Shown here piece by piece: positions 33,137 through 42,535 of a DNA stretch of 64,000 nucleotides. Position 1 is the stretch's first letter. Each line of letters starts with the position of its first letter. The position numbers were made by a program, and so were the translations under genes. Source of the DNA: Diphasiastrum complanatum (lineage: Eukaryota > Streptophyta > Lycopodiopsida > Lycopodiales > Lycopodiaceae); contig CM055097.1 in NCBI GenBank assembly GCA_029204225.1, positions 47,118,617-47,182,616 of the forward strand, given 5' to 3'. Below the pieces are notes generated by a model that worked only from the letters and a program-made list of their open reading frames with translations, was not told the origin of the DNA and made no database searches.

Positions 33137-33229
33137 TGGGAATGTGTTTATTTTTTATTTTGGGTTTTGGGATGTTTGTTGTTTTTTGTTGGTTTTGTTT
33201 TGACTAAGGTCGAAAAATTGGACTGGGAT

Positions 33230-33700
33230 TAAAAAAATTAAGAAAAAGTGAAGTGGATCGGAAAAGAAAAAATGTGGTGACTCAAAATAATGGGTGACTC
33301 GAGAAATTGAATGCTCAAAACAATGTATCAAAAAAATTGAAGGCTTGAAAAAAAAAATGTATCGAAAAAATTAACAAAGACTCAAAAAACAGATGACTTG
33401 AAAAATAGAAGGCTCAAAAAATTTGTGTTGAAAAATTATGTTGGTGAATTAAAAAAAAATGTATCCAAAATCTGTGCTGGTGACTCGAAAAAATTGTATC
33501 GAAAATCTGTGTAAGTGAATCGAAAAAAAATGGGTCGAAAAAATTGAAGGCTCTAAAAAATGTATCGAATAAATAGAGGAGTTGAAAAACAGATGACTCG
33601 AAAAATTGTGCTGGTGACTCGAAAAATTGTGTAGGTGACTCGGAAAAAGTATATCAAAAAGTGGTGGATCGAAATTTTATATGATCAGAAGTATCAAAAA
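33230..33700. repeat. Degenerate GACTCGAAAAA repeats
   Basis: Irregular repetition of (T)GACTCGAAAAAATTG and TATCGAAAAAATTG in the leader of the TR-GAG element. A-rich, low-complexity. Confidence 0.75.
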
Positions 33701-33709
33701 AATAAAGCT

Positions 33710-34225
33710 CGCGACTCCGGTTGCTCCGGTCGAGATTTGATAGAGTGGTTCGGTCGAGAATTAACAAGAGTACGATCGGTCGTGATTTGAAACAGCGTCG
33801 GTTGAGATTTGATTAGGTGCTCCCGTTGAGATTTCATAGGATGCGTCAGTTGAGATTTGACAGATGGCTCCGCCCGTTGAGATTTGATAAATTGCTCCAG
33901 TTGAGATTTGATAGATTGGCCTCTGGTTGAGATTTGATAGATTGGCCTCCGATTGAGATTTCACAGGATGCGTCGGTCAAGATTTGAAAAATGGATTTGA
34001 TAAATTGCTCTGGTTGAGATTTGATAGATTGGCATTCGATTGAGATTTAATAGAATGGCCTCCGGTTGAGATTTAATAGATCACTCCGGTTGAGATTTGA
34101 ACGATTGGCCTCCAGTTGAGATTTAATAGATCACTCCGGTTGAGATTTGAACGATTGGCCTCCGGGTGAGATTTAACAGATGGGTGTCGGCTGAGATTTG
34201 AGAAATGGCTGGCTATATAATCGAG
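33710..34225. repeat. Minisatellite, GTTGAGATTTGATAGATTGG unit
   Basis: About twenty imperfect units of 24-29 bases around the core GGTTGAGATTTGATAGATTGG, followed by CCTCC or CTCC. On the minus strand the array is partly open and would read IYQIST-type repeats, but there is no sign it is translated. Two adjacent units near 34075-34160 are almost identical. Confidence 0.85.
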
Positions 34226-34379
34226 TGTTTTCTGAAGAGATCATTCAGGCCGGTCAAAATTTCAGTGATCGTGGCGGTTGAGGTCTGAATGAGCACTCCG
34301 ATCGAGATTCATTGAGGTGTTCCGGTTGAGAATGGAAGCGTGAGGGGACGTGAGGAGCATGGGCTTGCGTTGAAGAAAT

Positions 34380-34600
34380 TGTAGCCATATATATGGCTCT
34401 GTCCAGTTTGTAGAAACTTAGATGTGTTGAGAGATTGGAAGGTTGTTTGCAAATCCGTTGGCTAACAGTAAGGAAGCCAACGGATTTGCAATTGTATTAG
34501 TCGGTGGATGTGGACAATGATGTAGCCATATATATGGCTTTGTCCAGTTTGTAGAAACTCAGATGTGTCGAGAGATTGGGAGGTTGTTTGCAGGGATCTG
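34380..34600. repeat. Tandem duplication with palindromes, period about 141 bp
   Basis: GTAGCCATATATATGGCT then TGTCCAGTTTGTAGAAACT(T/C)AGATGTGT occurs at about 34381 and again at about 34522. Each copy starts with a perfect 16-base palindrome AGCCATATATATGGCT. Confidence 0.9.
34447..34491. repeat. Perfect 17-bp hairpin in the TR-GAG leader
   Basis: TTGCAAATCCGTTGGCT (34447-34463) pairs perfectly with 34475-34491 across an 11-base loop. It lies between the two duplicated palindromes, about 170-220 bases inside the 5' LTR, where retroelements often keep packaging or dimerisation signals. Confidence 0.9.
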
Positions 34601-34649
34601 AATGGGGACAATGTTGCAATGCTTATTAGAATGCATTGGAGTTCAAGGG

Positions 34650-34664
34650 GCAACGAGTGACAAA
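34650..34664 (-). promoter_or_regulatory. Probable primer-binding site of the TR-GAG element
   Basis: Directly inside the right LTR the minus strand reads TTTGTCACTCGTTGCC. The CGTTGCC core matches the tRNA-Asp-complementary primer site used by TAT/Athila-type gypsy elements, but the first bases are altered. Confidence 0.45.
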
Positions 34665-35360
34665 TGTTGACAGATCCCTTGCTCCAAAGAATCTATTGGT
34701 TTCTTTCTTTGCTTCTTCTTTAAAACTGTTTCTGTCTGTTACCAGGCTTCATGGCATTCGTTAGATGTGTTCTTGATATTAGAATGCCCAAATCGGACCA
34801 AATGGACAGATTGACGTTGTAGTAATTTTGTCATGTTGCTTGTCAGAGGACAACTCAAGGTCGTTCTCTCTTGAAAGCACTCACATTCAAACAGAGATGC
34901 AAGCCATGAACATTCAATAGATAGATCAGCATGTAGCCCAAATGAATATTCAATAGATTCTACAGCTACCTACTCTAAAAATGAACTGAATCTACACTTT
35001 ACTATAACTGAGCTACACTTGTATTAATCCACAAAGCTGAAACAATAATTAATCTACAATATTTTAGAGGTCCAAGAATCAAAAAACCAACCAGTCTTTT
35101 GATTCTTGGACATCCCAAGAACGTCAAGAACTAGAATGTCAAGAATATGCAGGATCTTCACCACATTTCTAGCCTATTTAGTTTACTTGAATGTTGATTC
35201 CTATATTAATCCACAAACAAGAAATGAAAACTAATCCACTCTAGGAAAACTAGAAAACTAATCCACTCTACAATCCACAACCACACTCATAGGAGGGAAG
35301 GGCAAGATCATGAATGCACTCACTCAAGAAACAAGCATGATCAAGGAGATGCGCTCACCA
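34665..35360 (-). repeat. 5' LTR of the TR-GAG element
   Basis: Plus strand TGTTGACAGATCCC..GCTCACCA, 696 bases. In minus sense it starts TGGTGAGCG and ends GATCTGTCAACA next to the primer-binding site. Confidence 0.85.
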
Positions 35361-35699
35361 ATAGAATGCAGTTCATTACTCATTGTCTTTATTCTAGTCA
35401 TGTGCCTCGAACTGCTCCTTTAGCACATCTCATGCCTGTCTGGGTGCAACAACTTATCAAATGTGGGTAATGATGTGATCCTTCACTGACAAGTTAATGA
35501 AGGTCAAAGCTTTCCTCATCTTTTTGTCGAACACTTTGATATCCGCTTCATTTGGTGGCCTTCTCTCATCACCTGTGATAACTTCCCACCCATCTTTCTC
35601 CATCAGTATGTTTTTCATTTTGAATTTCCACACTGCATAGTTGGAAATCCCATCCAATTTGCTACTTTCACTCAAAATGGACTCTCCCATGTTTGTCAT
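35361..35699 (-). pseudogene. copia gag fragment (copia H)
   Basis: Minus strand MTNMGESILSESSKLDGISN, then YAVWKFKMKNILMEKDGWEV and FDKKMRKALTFINLSVKDHI, a typical UBN2 gag start. After the stop at 35457 it continues in degraded form (LKEQFEA; RIKTMSNELHSI) exactly to the TR-GAG LTR at 35360, so the TR-GAG element cut it. Confidence 0.8.
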
Positions 35700-36988
35700 C
35701 GCAAAACTGCTTGAAACTTCTGTCGTAGCTAAAAGCAGTATGTCGAGGCCAACTGTGATGTCAAAAGCTGGAAATAATGACCTGCACTTTTTTTCTTACC
35801 AGGCCACTCGCCGCTTTTTCACCAAATTGAAAGCCAAATCGGCGTCGCCTTCCAAAATGCACTCAGTTGTCAACTTCCAACTACGTGCCCAATGGAATGG
35901 TGAAATCGGTTTTGGCATACTCTGAACACTTTCTCCGCTGCAATCACTTTGTTTTGTTGTACCGTACTTGCAGGTTCAATCTGAGTTTCCTTCGTTTGGA
36001 GGTTATAGCCTTTCGTTTGGGTCAAAACGGACAAAGGAGATGAATTTAAGGGCTTTTTGTGTTTTTGAACTGTTTCTTCATCTTGAAGAAACTTCACACT
36101 TCACTTGTGAAGGGACCCAACTCCAATTTCAGTATGAAAATTTTTAATGAGGTTGAAGTGCCCCTTGCACTTCTCTGCCCTTCAGGCCCACTTCACTTAA
36201 ATCCAACGATGGGTTTCAATCCTGTGGTCCAGATTGTTCCCCGAGCAATCTATCACGACCGTTGATCCTCGATCTTCATGATCAGACGATTTTTCCTTCT
36301 TCTGCGCGCTAAAGCTTCCTCAAGCAACCGCTATGCACTTTCATACACTATGCTGCTTCCCTCGTTGGTCGCGCGCGAGCTCCACGCTCCTCTTTCTCTT
36401 CCTCCTTGCAAGCTTTTCTTGCTTTCTAGCTATGGCTGCCCTCAGAGAATTGAACTACCACCCTCATGCTTCCACGCCAACCGCGGCCTTCTCAGGTCTG
36501 ATTCGCACTGCTAGGGCGCCCTCCTGTGGAACTTCACAGCTTCCAAAAATATTCAGAATGGAGAGAAATCCGCTTTCTTGAGCTTTCAAACCCTAGGCCA
36601 GGGTTTTTCTCAGAAGACTACTCTTGGCTTCCTATTCGCAGTCATTTGACAGACTTATCCTCTTCCTCTAAGGTCGCCCTACTGCTGGAAAGTTCATACT
36701 TCAATCCATTTATCAAACGGTGTCCGATTGAATGCACACTGACTACAAACACCAAATAGCCTTCTTTTGGAATTTCAAAATTCTGTTTGCTGAGGTTCTG
36801 ATTCAGCCGACAACTCTTGTCTCTGAATCCTCACACAGTCTCAAGCTCACCAAGCTTCTATGTGCTAAACTCTCTGCACCAGTGCTTCTCCTTCCGTCTT
36901 CAACCCGTCGTAAACCCCAAACTCTTAGAACACAGTTCTCTCGAAGCTCTCTTCAATGATGATACTGTACTATGTACACTTCCTGTAC
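35700..36988 (-). other. Leader of copia H
   Basis: About 1.3 kb between the primer-binding site and gag. Several plus-strand frames (36278-36600) start at ATG but show no domain or codon structure I trust. Confidence 0.45.
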
Positions 36989-37001
36989 GGCTCTGGTACC
37001 A
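36989..37001 (-). promoter_or_regulatory. Primer-binding site of copia H
   Basis: Minus strand TGGTACCAGAGCC, one change from the initiator-Met site TGGTATCAGAGCC. Confidence 0.8.
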
Positions 37002-37003
37002 AC

Positions 37004-37216
37004 TGCAGATCATGCTACACAATAATTCAGACATAAAACACTCTCCACAGCAAGCTCACATAGCAACTGTATTTCTCAAAATGAAATTACATTGTACGTT
37101 TAGTTGTTCACTCAGGCAACCCATGCATGACCTAGGTTGTCGTTGGCAGGACGCGTGTCCCATTGACTTGCCTTGTGGCGAGGCCAACTAGTCCTTATCA
37201 ACTGATAGGACCAACA
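37004..37216 (-). repeat. Short 5' LTR of copia H
   Basis: Minus strand TGTTGGTCCTATCAG..GATCTGCA, about 213 bases, two bases from the primer-binding site. This is short for a gag-carrying copia element and in the size range of small SMART/TRIM-like LTRs. No 3' copy is present. Confidence 0.65.
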
Positions 37217-37362
37217 GTATAGTAGCACAGTGATTCTACTTTAATTCTAACTGTCTTCAATGTCAAAATCTACAATGTCGAAAAATTCAATAGTTATGCT
37301 AGATAATAGACAAAGCACCTCATCCTCACGATGGTAAGAAAACTTATACAAATCAGCTGTAG
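37217..37362. other. Unassigned spacer
   Basis: AT-rich sequence, no feature recognised. Confidence 0.3.
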
Positions 37363-37396
<34 letters not shown>

Positions 37397-38268
37397 TCAT
37401 TTATATGATACACAGGAAAACATTTAGATTCATCTCCAAACATTGATTCATCAACAGTAATATTAGAGCCAATGAAAGAATCCTGAAGCACTTCAGTATC
37501 AGCATCAAGAAAATCACTATCCTTATCAGGGGTGTCGATAAGAAAGCGACTAATGTTTCTAAAGGATGATGGAACTGAGGATGAGGCCATCTGAGGATCA
37601 GAAGCAACAATTTCGTCATCATCTGGGATCTGAACTAGTAAGAAAAGTATGAAACCAGTCTAGTATTCAACAAAATGACATTTCCTCTTACAGACAGGAC
37701 ACATCATGATGCATCTAAATTGTTCAAACAATCTAGTAAACATTCTATCCAGTCTTTGCTTGAATTGCGAGAAGAAATGGACAAGATTAGTAAAATGCAT
37801 GAAGGAGAGAGGACCTATGGAGATAACAGGTATAGTGACTATATCTCTAAATCTAACATAGTGTTCAAAAAATACTTCAAAATTGGGTTGTGCAGTCTTT
37901 AAAACATGTAGATATGGGCAAAATAGGATGTGAAAGTACTCTAAGCTCTCAATAATTCCAAACTCAGTAAGAAATGCACTTAGGGTGCTCTCACAGCTAG
38001 CTCCCGTCTCAGACAGATATCGCTTCTGTGTGCGAGGTAAACAATCATGAAAAGAGAGATTGTAAAAAACATGCACAAGAGCGTTATGTATGAAAAATGT
38101 CGTTGGGATATCGCACTTGTGCGCAGGCAAAAGACTAGCAACAATAGATAATACAAATAGCGCGCACAAGAGCGACATACTATGAAAATCGAAAAAAAAA
38201 TTTAATCGAGTTGCATGCCTTTTATAGGCAAATTTCTCACACGTCCGGGTCAATGGCCAACCAAACAT
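37363..38268 (-). CDS. Unidentified two-exon candidate gene
   Basis: Minus strand. The frame from 38268 is open for 202 codons: FFFDFHSMSLLCALFVLSIV (hydrophobic, signal- or membrane-like), then LPAHKCDIPTTFFIHNALVH and LTEFGIIESLEYFHILFCPY. Near its end a GTAAGAGG donor (37691) and a TTTTCTTACTAG acceptor (37635) would remove 57 bases and continue in frame into an acidic tail: IPDDDEIVASDPQMASSSVP, FLIDTPDKDSDFLDADTEVL, DESMFGDESKCFPVYHINDD, then the AT repeat at 37365. 57 bases is short for a plant intron. No family recognised; it may be a retroelement-borne or chance ORF. Confidence 0.35.
37365..37394. repeat. (AT)15 microsatellite
   Basis: Uninterrupted AT dinucleotides. Confidence 0.95.
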
Positions 38269-38760
38269 GTGTCACCTCCTTATTGGTTTGTACGACTACA
38301 CACGTGTGACTTGATAGCCAGACACATGTCATGAGATCATTGCTTGGAAAGGCGACACGTGGCACAATCTTATAAACTGAAAGTTTGCATGTGCGACAAG
38401 ACGTGTGTTCGCACGTGCGAGCCGTGTGATAAACCCCCCCCCCCCCCTCTCCCGCGGCATTTCTTTTCACTTTTTTTTTTGCTCTGCCTTCTCGCATACC
38501 GCACTTGTGCGACGCTAGTTTATGTTCTTTTCTATCTATTACCTTTCATGCACACAAGATCCAATATACCATACCTCCGCATATCAAACTTGTGCGACCC
38601 TCTTCTATCTACTTTGATACTTGCTATAGTTGTTGTGCACAGAAGCGATATTTCTTACCGTCCATACATATCGCTTCTCTGTGACCACCTTTACAACCTT
38701 TTTCTTCATATCTCACTTATCACGCACAAGTCCGATATCTCTCTGACTACCAATATGGAC
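37980..38760. repeat. Cluster of GCACTTGTGC-type palindromic motifs
   Basis: Variants of GATATCGCACTTGTGCG recur: about 38011-38036 (ATATCGCTTCTGTGTGCG), 38108-38122, 38161-38175 (inverted), 38408-38420 (CGCACGTGCG), 38500-38512, 38590-38600, 38636-38650 (inverted, GTGCACAGAAGCGATAT) and 38731-38747. They flank and overlap the start of the candidate gene above. A C14 run is at 38434-38447. Confidence 0.65.
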
Positions 38761-38800
38761 AGGAGAAAGCAGACAAAGAGATATTTTTTCTCTGCTGGTG

Positions 38801-39463
38801 CAAAGTATTACAATACAATGTACCATAAAGCGAAACAAGTTTTAGAATACTCAGCTGTTACCTGCCACCACCCCACAACACAAAACCACACGAGTTAGTA
38901 CAGTGGGGAAGATAGGTGTCATAGCTGAGCATCAGTTGTTATCCATGTCCGAAACAAGATTTACGACTTTATCAGCTCAACTGCAAATACATATCATAAG
39001 TCCAATCTTCTCTACCATGACTTACATTATTAGCAATACATCCTACATTAAAAACAAAACCGTATCAAGCCAAATGCCATACTAATCATATAAGGACAAA
39101 ACGAATGTATTAAGTTCACATTAGAATTCCATATATATAAGAAGCTATACCATACTTCACAGGATATAAAGAGGCCTTGGCTCCAGCATCGGTGTAAGGT
39201 ACTTGGGCAAATCTGTGCCATACTAGCCCCAAGAACATCCAAAATTGATAATGCCCATCGTTAGATTGGAACCCTACTATGTGCATCCATCTAAGTCGTT
39301 CAAAGAAAACTTGGCCAGCAAGTTATTGTTAAATTTTAGAAGATGCCCATCTAACTTAGTGTAGCAAAGTGAGACAATAAAATTGGTTTAGTATCAAAGG
39401 GGGGAACATTCCTATGATTGATCGAAAAACATATAAAACTAAATAGGCATGAAGTAGAGTCCA

Positions 39464-39559
<96 letters not shown>

Positions 39560-39560
39560 A

Positions 39561-39635
<75 letters not shown>

Positions 39636-40395
39636 GAAACATAGCTCCTCTTGCCAAAGCAAGACCAAACCTTTTGAAACCTTTATTCATAAACCAACAG
39701 TAAAACATAGTTGAAAGCATACAATACTTTTAAGAAAAGCATCGTAAAGTGAAACAAATTTCAAGACATCTAGCTGGTACTTGCCACCATCCCACCACAC
39801 AAAACTGCATAAGTTAGCATAGTGAGGAAGACATGTGTCGATGTCAATTATTATCCATGTCCAAAATAAGTTTAGCAGCCTAATAGCTTAAAATATTTGA
39901 TGTAAAAATATAGTCCAATCTTCCCTATGTAAACATGATTAATAGCAACAGGCTTTCCCATATTATTACCGTATCAGGGCATCTCGCCATTCTAATCAGT
40001 TTTATGGTACTGCTTCGTATCAATTTACAAAGTTAAAGCATATGTATTTGAAAAACAACTATGCTATATAGGTTGCAATTCGCAAACAAGAGGTAGCATA
40101 GATTGGTACCAGATTTGGGGCAAATCCATGCCATACCAATACCCGAACCCATAATAGGTAAAGTACCATTTTCGAAACCCTTGAGCAAATCTATGCTTTC
40201 CAAGAGTACACCAGCTACCACCCTTATTCATTAATTTTTAATACCGATCATGTCTAGAAAATCACAACAATAGCTGTGTTTATTTATATTTAGCCAAGTA
40301 TTTTACCCTAACACTTGCAATAGGATCAGGGCAAATCCATGTCGTTCCAATCCCTACAAGTGCAGTGATCCCTTGCACAACTCCATGTGCCTTAA
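38801..40395. repeat. Diverged direct duplication, period about 920 bp, with a third partial copy
   Basis: 38830-39230 and 39740-40150 align over several blocks (GAAACAA, TTGCCACCA(C/T)CCCACCACACAAAACxxCA, TTATCCATGTCC, TCCAATCTTC). Each ends in GGGCAAATC(T/C)(G/A)TGCCATAC, and a third copy of that block is at 40328-40350. On the minus strand the block is exon-like (GIGMAWICPK; GIGTTWICPDP). The gene of origin was not recognised. Confidence 0.65.
39463..39634. repeat. Compound (GT)n(GA)n microsatellite
   Basis: About 50 GT dinucleotides with one interruption, then about 30 GA dinucleotides (39575-39634). It lies between two copies of the duplicated unit. Confidence 0.95.
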
Positions 40396-41392
40396 GGGCG
40401 CCTAGGTTATCAATACTAGTATTATAGGTTTTAAATTTTACACAGGGGAAAAACTGAAGAAGCATTATAAGTTATGCCATGTTTTGCAAGATATACATTC
40501 TTATAAGCAATCGAAATTTGAACTAGCCATTTACTTCTTCTTGGTAGAGAGTTTTCATGCTCTTATCTCACCGTCAAAGTCTTTGTATGATATTTCTTTA
40601 AATACACCAAATAGAGTAGTGGACACTAACCTGAATAGATGTCATAAAAGAATCTTGTGAGGAAGCCATAGTTGTTACAGGAGACATCTCCTTCGAAAAG
40701 TGATATAAAATGAGTTCGAGTCTAGTTATTGCCATTGATTCACAACGGTGATAGTGTCAAGAGTAATGTTATCTAGCATTTTTGTTTTAAACCAGATCGT
40801 TTACTCATTGCTAGTAAGGAAAGCTTATACTGACACGTATGTTATCTTTCATTATATTCATGAGAAAGCTTGCCAAGTACATACCTGTGTGAGAGTGCAC
40901 TTCAAATCCAAAGAGTGAATCGATGAGCAATTTTGTAGTCTTAGCAACTGCTGAGAATGAAGAAACACATTGTTGTTCATATCTTTTTTATGACAAAATA
41001 AAAGCAAGAGATGAGCAAGCGTATGCTTATGTTGTAGTAGATTGTTGTCTACCAGCGTTGGTGCACCTACGTTCGTCAAGGAGACGATTAGTCTATTTTA
41101 TTATAATGTCTCCATTGTTGTTCAAGCAGCGATGGAGGTAAGAAATTTGCTTCCAGTGTGTGACAACATTACATACAATCAATCTATTAGTAAGAGCCAG
41201 ACTAATCGCTATTCTAGTGAGGGCAATTATGATATTTTAAGCAATAATAAATGCATTTATCATGGCTTCTGTCTGTAGACAGAAGAGGTATCCAAGCGTT
41301 GTCAACGCACACTAATCAAGCATAATGCTTGCTAAAAAAATGTAGTGCATGATATATGAAACCAACCAGTATGTGCAAGTAGATATATCATT
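40396..41392. other. Unassigned region
   Basis: Short frames on both strands, no domain recognised. It ends at the interrupted LTR of element A. Confidence 0.35.
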
Positions 41393-41636
41393 ATTAGGAC
41401 CCAATTTTAGGGCACCAATAGCCTAAAATAGCCAATTTTGACCTATATGTCCAAATAACACGATTTTGGTGTCATTTTGAAGGTCCTGAAGTTTGTGACT
41501 TTTTCAATATGAAATATATACTAAAATTATAGTAACTAGGCCTCTTTCACATGTTTGAAAGGTTAGATCCAAAACTATGTTCAAAAATTCTCAATTTAGG
41601 CCTCAAAGTAGCTAGGAAATGTTGACAATTTTCACA
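41393..41636 (-). repeat. Start of element A's 5' LTR (displaced, inverted)
   Basis: On the minus strand it begins TGTGAAAATTGTCAACATTTCC and follows the U3 of element A's 3' LTR for about 175 bases, then continues beyond the point where that LTR is deleted. It ends abruptly near 41393. CTTAT (41637-41641), the complement of ATAAG beside element A's other end, follows directly. Confidence 0.8.
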
Positions 41637-41641
41637 CTTAT

Positions 41642-41966
41642 CTCATTCATGCCTATACATGGCTCTCTTGGGTTCTAATATCCATTAGTGCACTATACTT
41701 GTGATATCTTGCAATTCTATGTGTAGAATAAACAATAGTTGTTATTTTTAGATTCACCTGTGAAATACAGTAGCTTAGTGTAATTGTACAGAAAGCAATA
41801 ATACTTTGTATTTCAGTTCATGTTTGATCAAGATCTATTAGAGTTTGCATCTCATTTTTTGTGTAGATGTTGATTTTTCCACATTGGCGAAATTGGTGGA
41901 GTTGATTGTTTTCTAACCAAAGATCAAAGAGATATTTTGGATCTTGGTGATCTGAAATCTTTCACA
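41642..41966 (+). repeat. R-U5 part of element B's 5' LTR
   Basis: Matches 46038-46359 of the 3' LTR, ending CTGAAATCTTTCACA. The primer-binding site after it is damaged: CACA is followed by TCAGAGC, so TGGTA of the expected TGGTATCAGAGC is deleted. Confidence 0.85.
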
Positions 41967-42535
41967 TCAGAGCTTAATCACATCTATCAATGATTTGGAG
42001 AAGATATCAATGCTAGAGCATGCTAGATTGGATTCTACACCAAAATCGAATTTCTTGCATATGTAGATTGGATCTTTTGTAGATCAACATCCTATATAGG
42101 TTTATAATCTTGATCAATTCTGATTTCTTACATCACATTTTGAATTTGTTTAATTTTTGGATCATTGGAATAGCCTAAGTGGTGGCTGATAGATTTCATA
42201 TCAAGTTTTTGGCATTTGCATATAGATTTTAAAATATTCAATTTTTTGTGATTTTGTCAAAATTCTAATTTTGATTGGATCCCTAGATAGTGAGGTTGCT
42301 GGACTTCATTCGAGTGTGTTTCAACTTAAGAAGTGGCAAGAGTCATTAGATTGAGGATAGATCATAGCTTGATCAAGATTTCATGATTCTACGTGTTGAT
42401 TTGCTTGTTATAAGTGCTAGAAGAGAATCAAGAAGTTTCATATCTTTGTGATTTCCTTTTGAAAACATTTGTTGTTGTTCAAAGGAGTGCTTTGTGCATT
42501 GAAACAGGTTGAAAGAGAGGATCATGCATTGCTAC

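Larger units (their letters stand above)
30351..35360 (-). mobile_element. Gag-only LTR retrotransposon (TR-GAG type)
   Basis: Two direct LTR copies (30351-31053 and 34665-35360) enclose about 3.6 kb containing one minus-strand gag and no protease, RT, RNase H or integrase. The primer-binding site and leader lie beside the right LTR, so the element reads on the minus strand. Gag resembles that of the large gypsy element at 54320-56310, which could have been the type of partner that mobilised it (inference). It abuts copia gag sequence on its right. Confidence 0.75.

Noticed and set aside
33230-34225. CRISPR-like array
   Set aside because: The repeats are degenerate and contiguous with no unique spacers, in a plant retrotransposon leader.
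36278-36759. Cluster of plus-strand ATG frames in the copia H leader
   Set aside because: Overlapping frames of similar length in all phases, no conserved motif, and they lie in a retrotransposon leader.
39351-39720. Open frames of His-Thr, Cys-Val and Leu-Ser repeats
   Set aside because: Products of the GT/GA microsatellite at 39463-39634.
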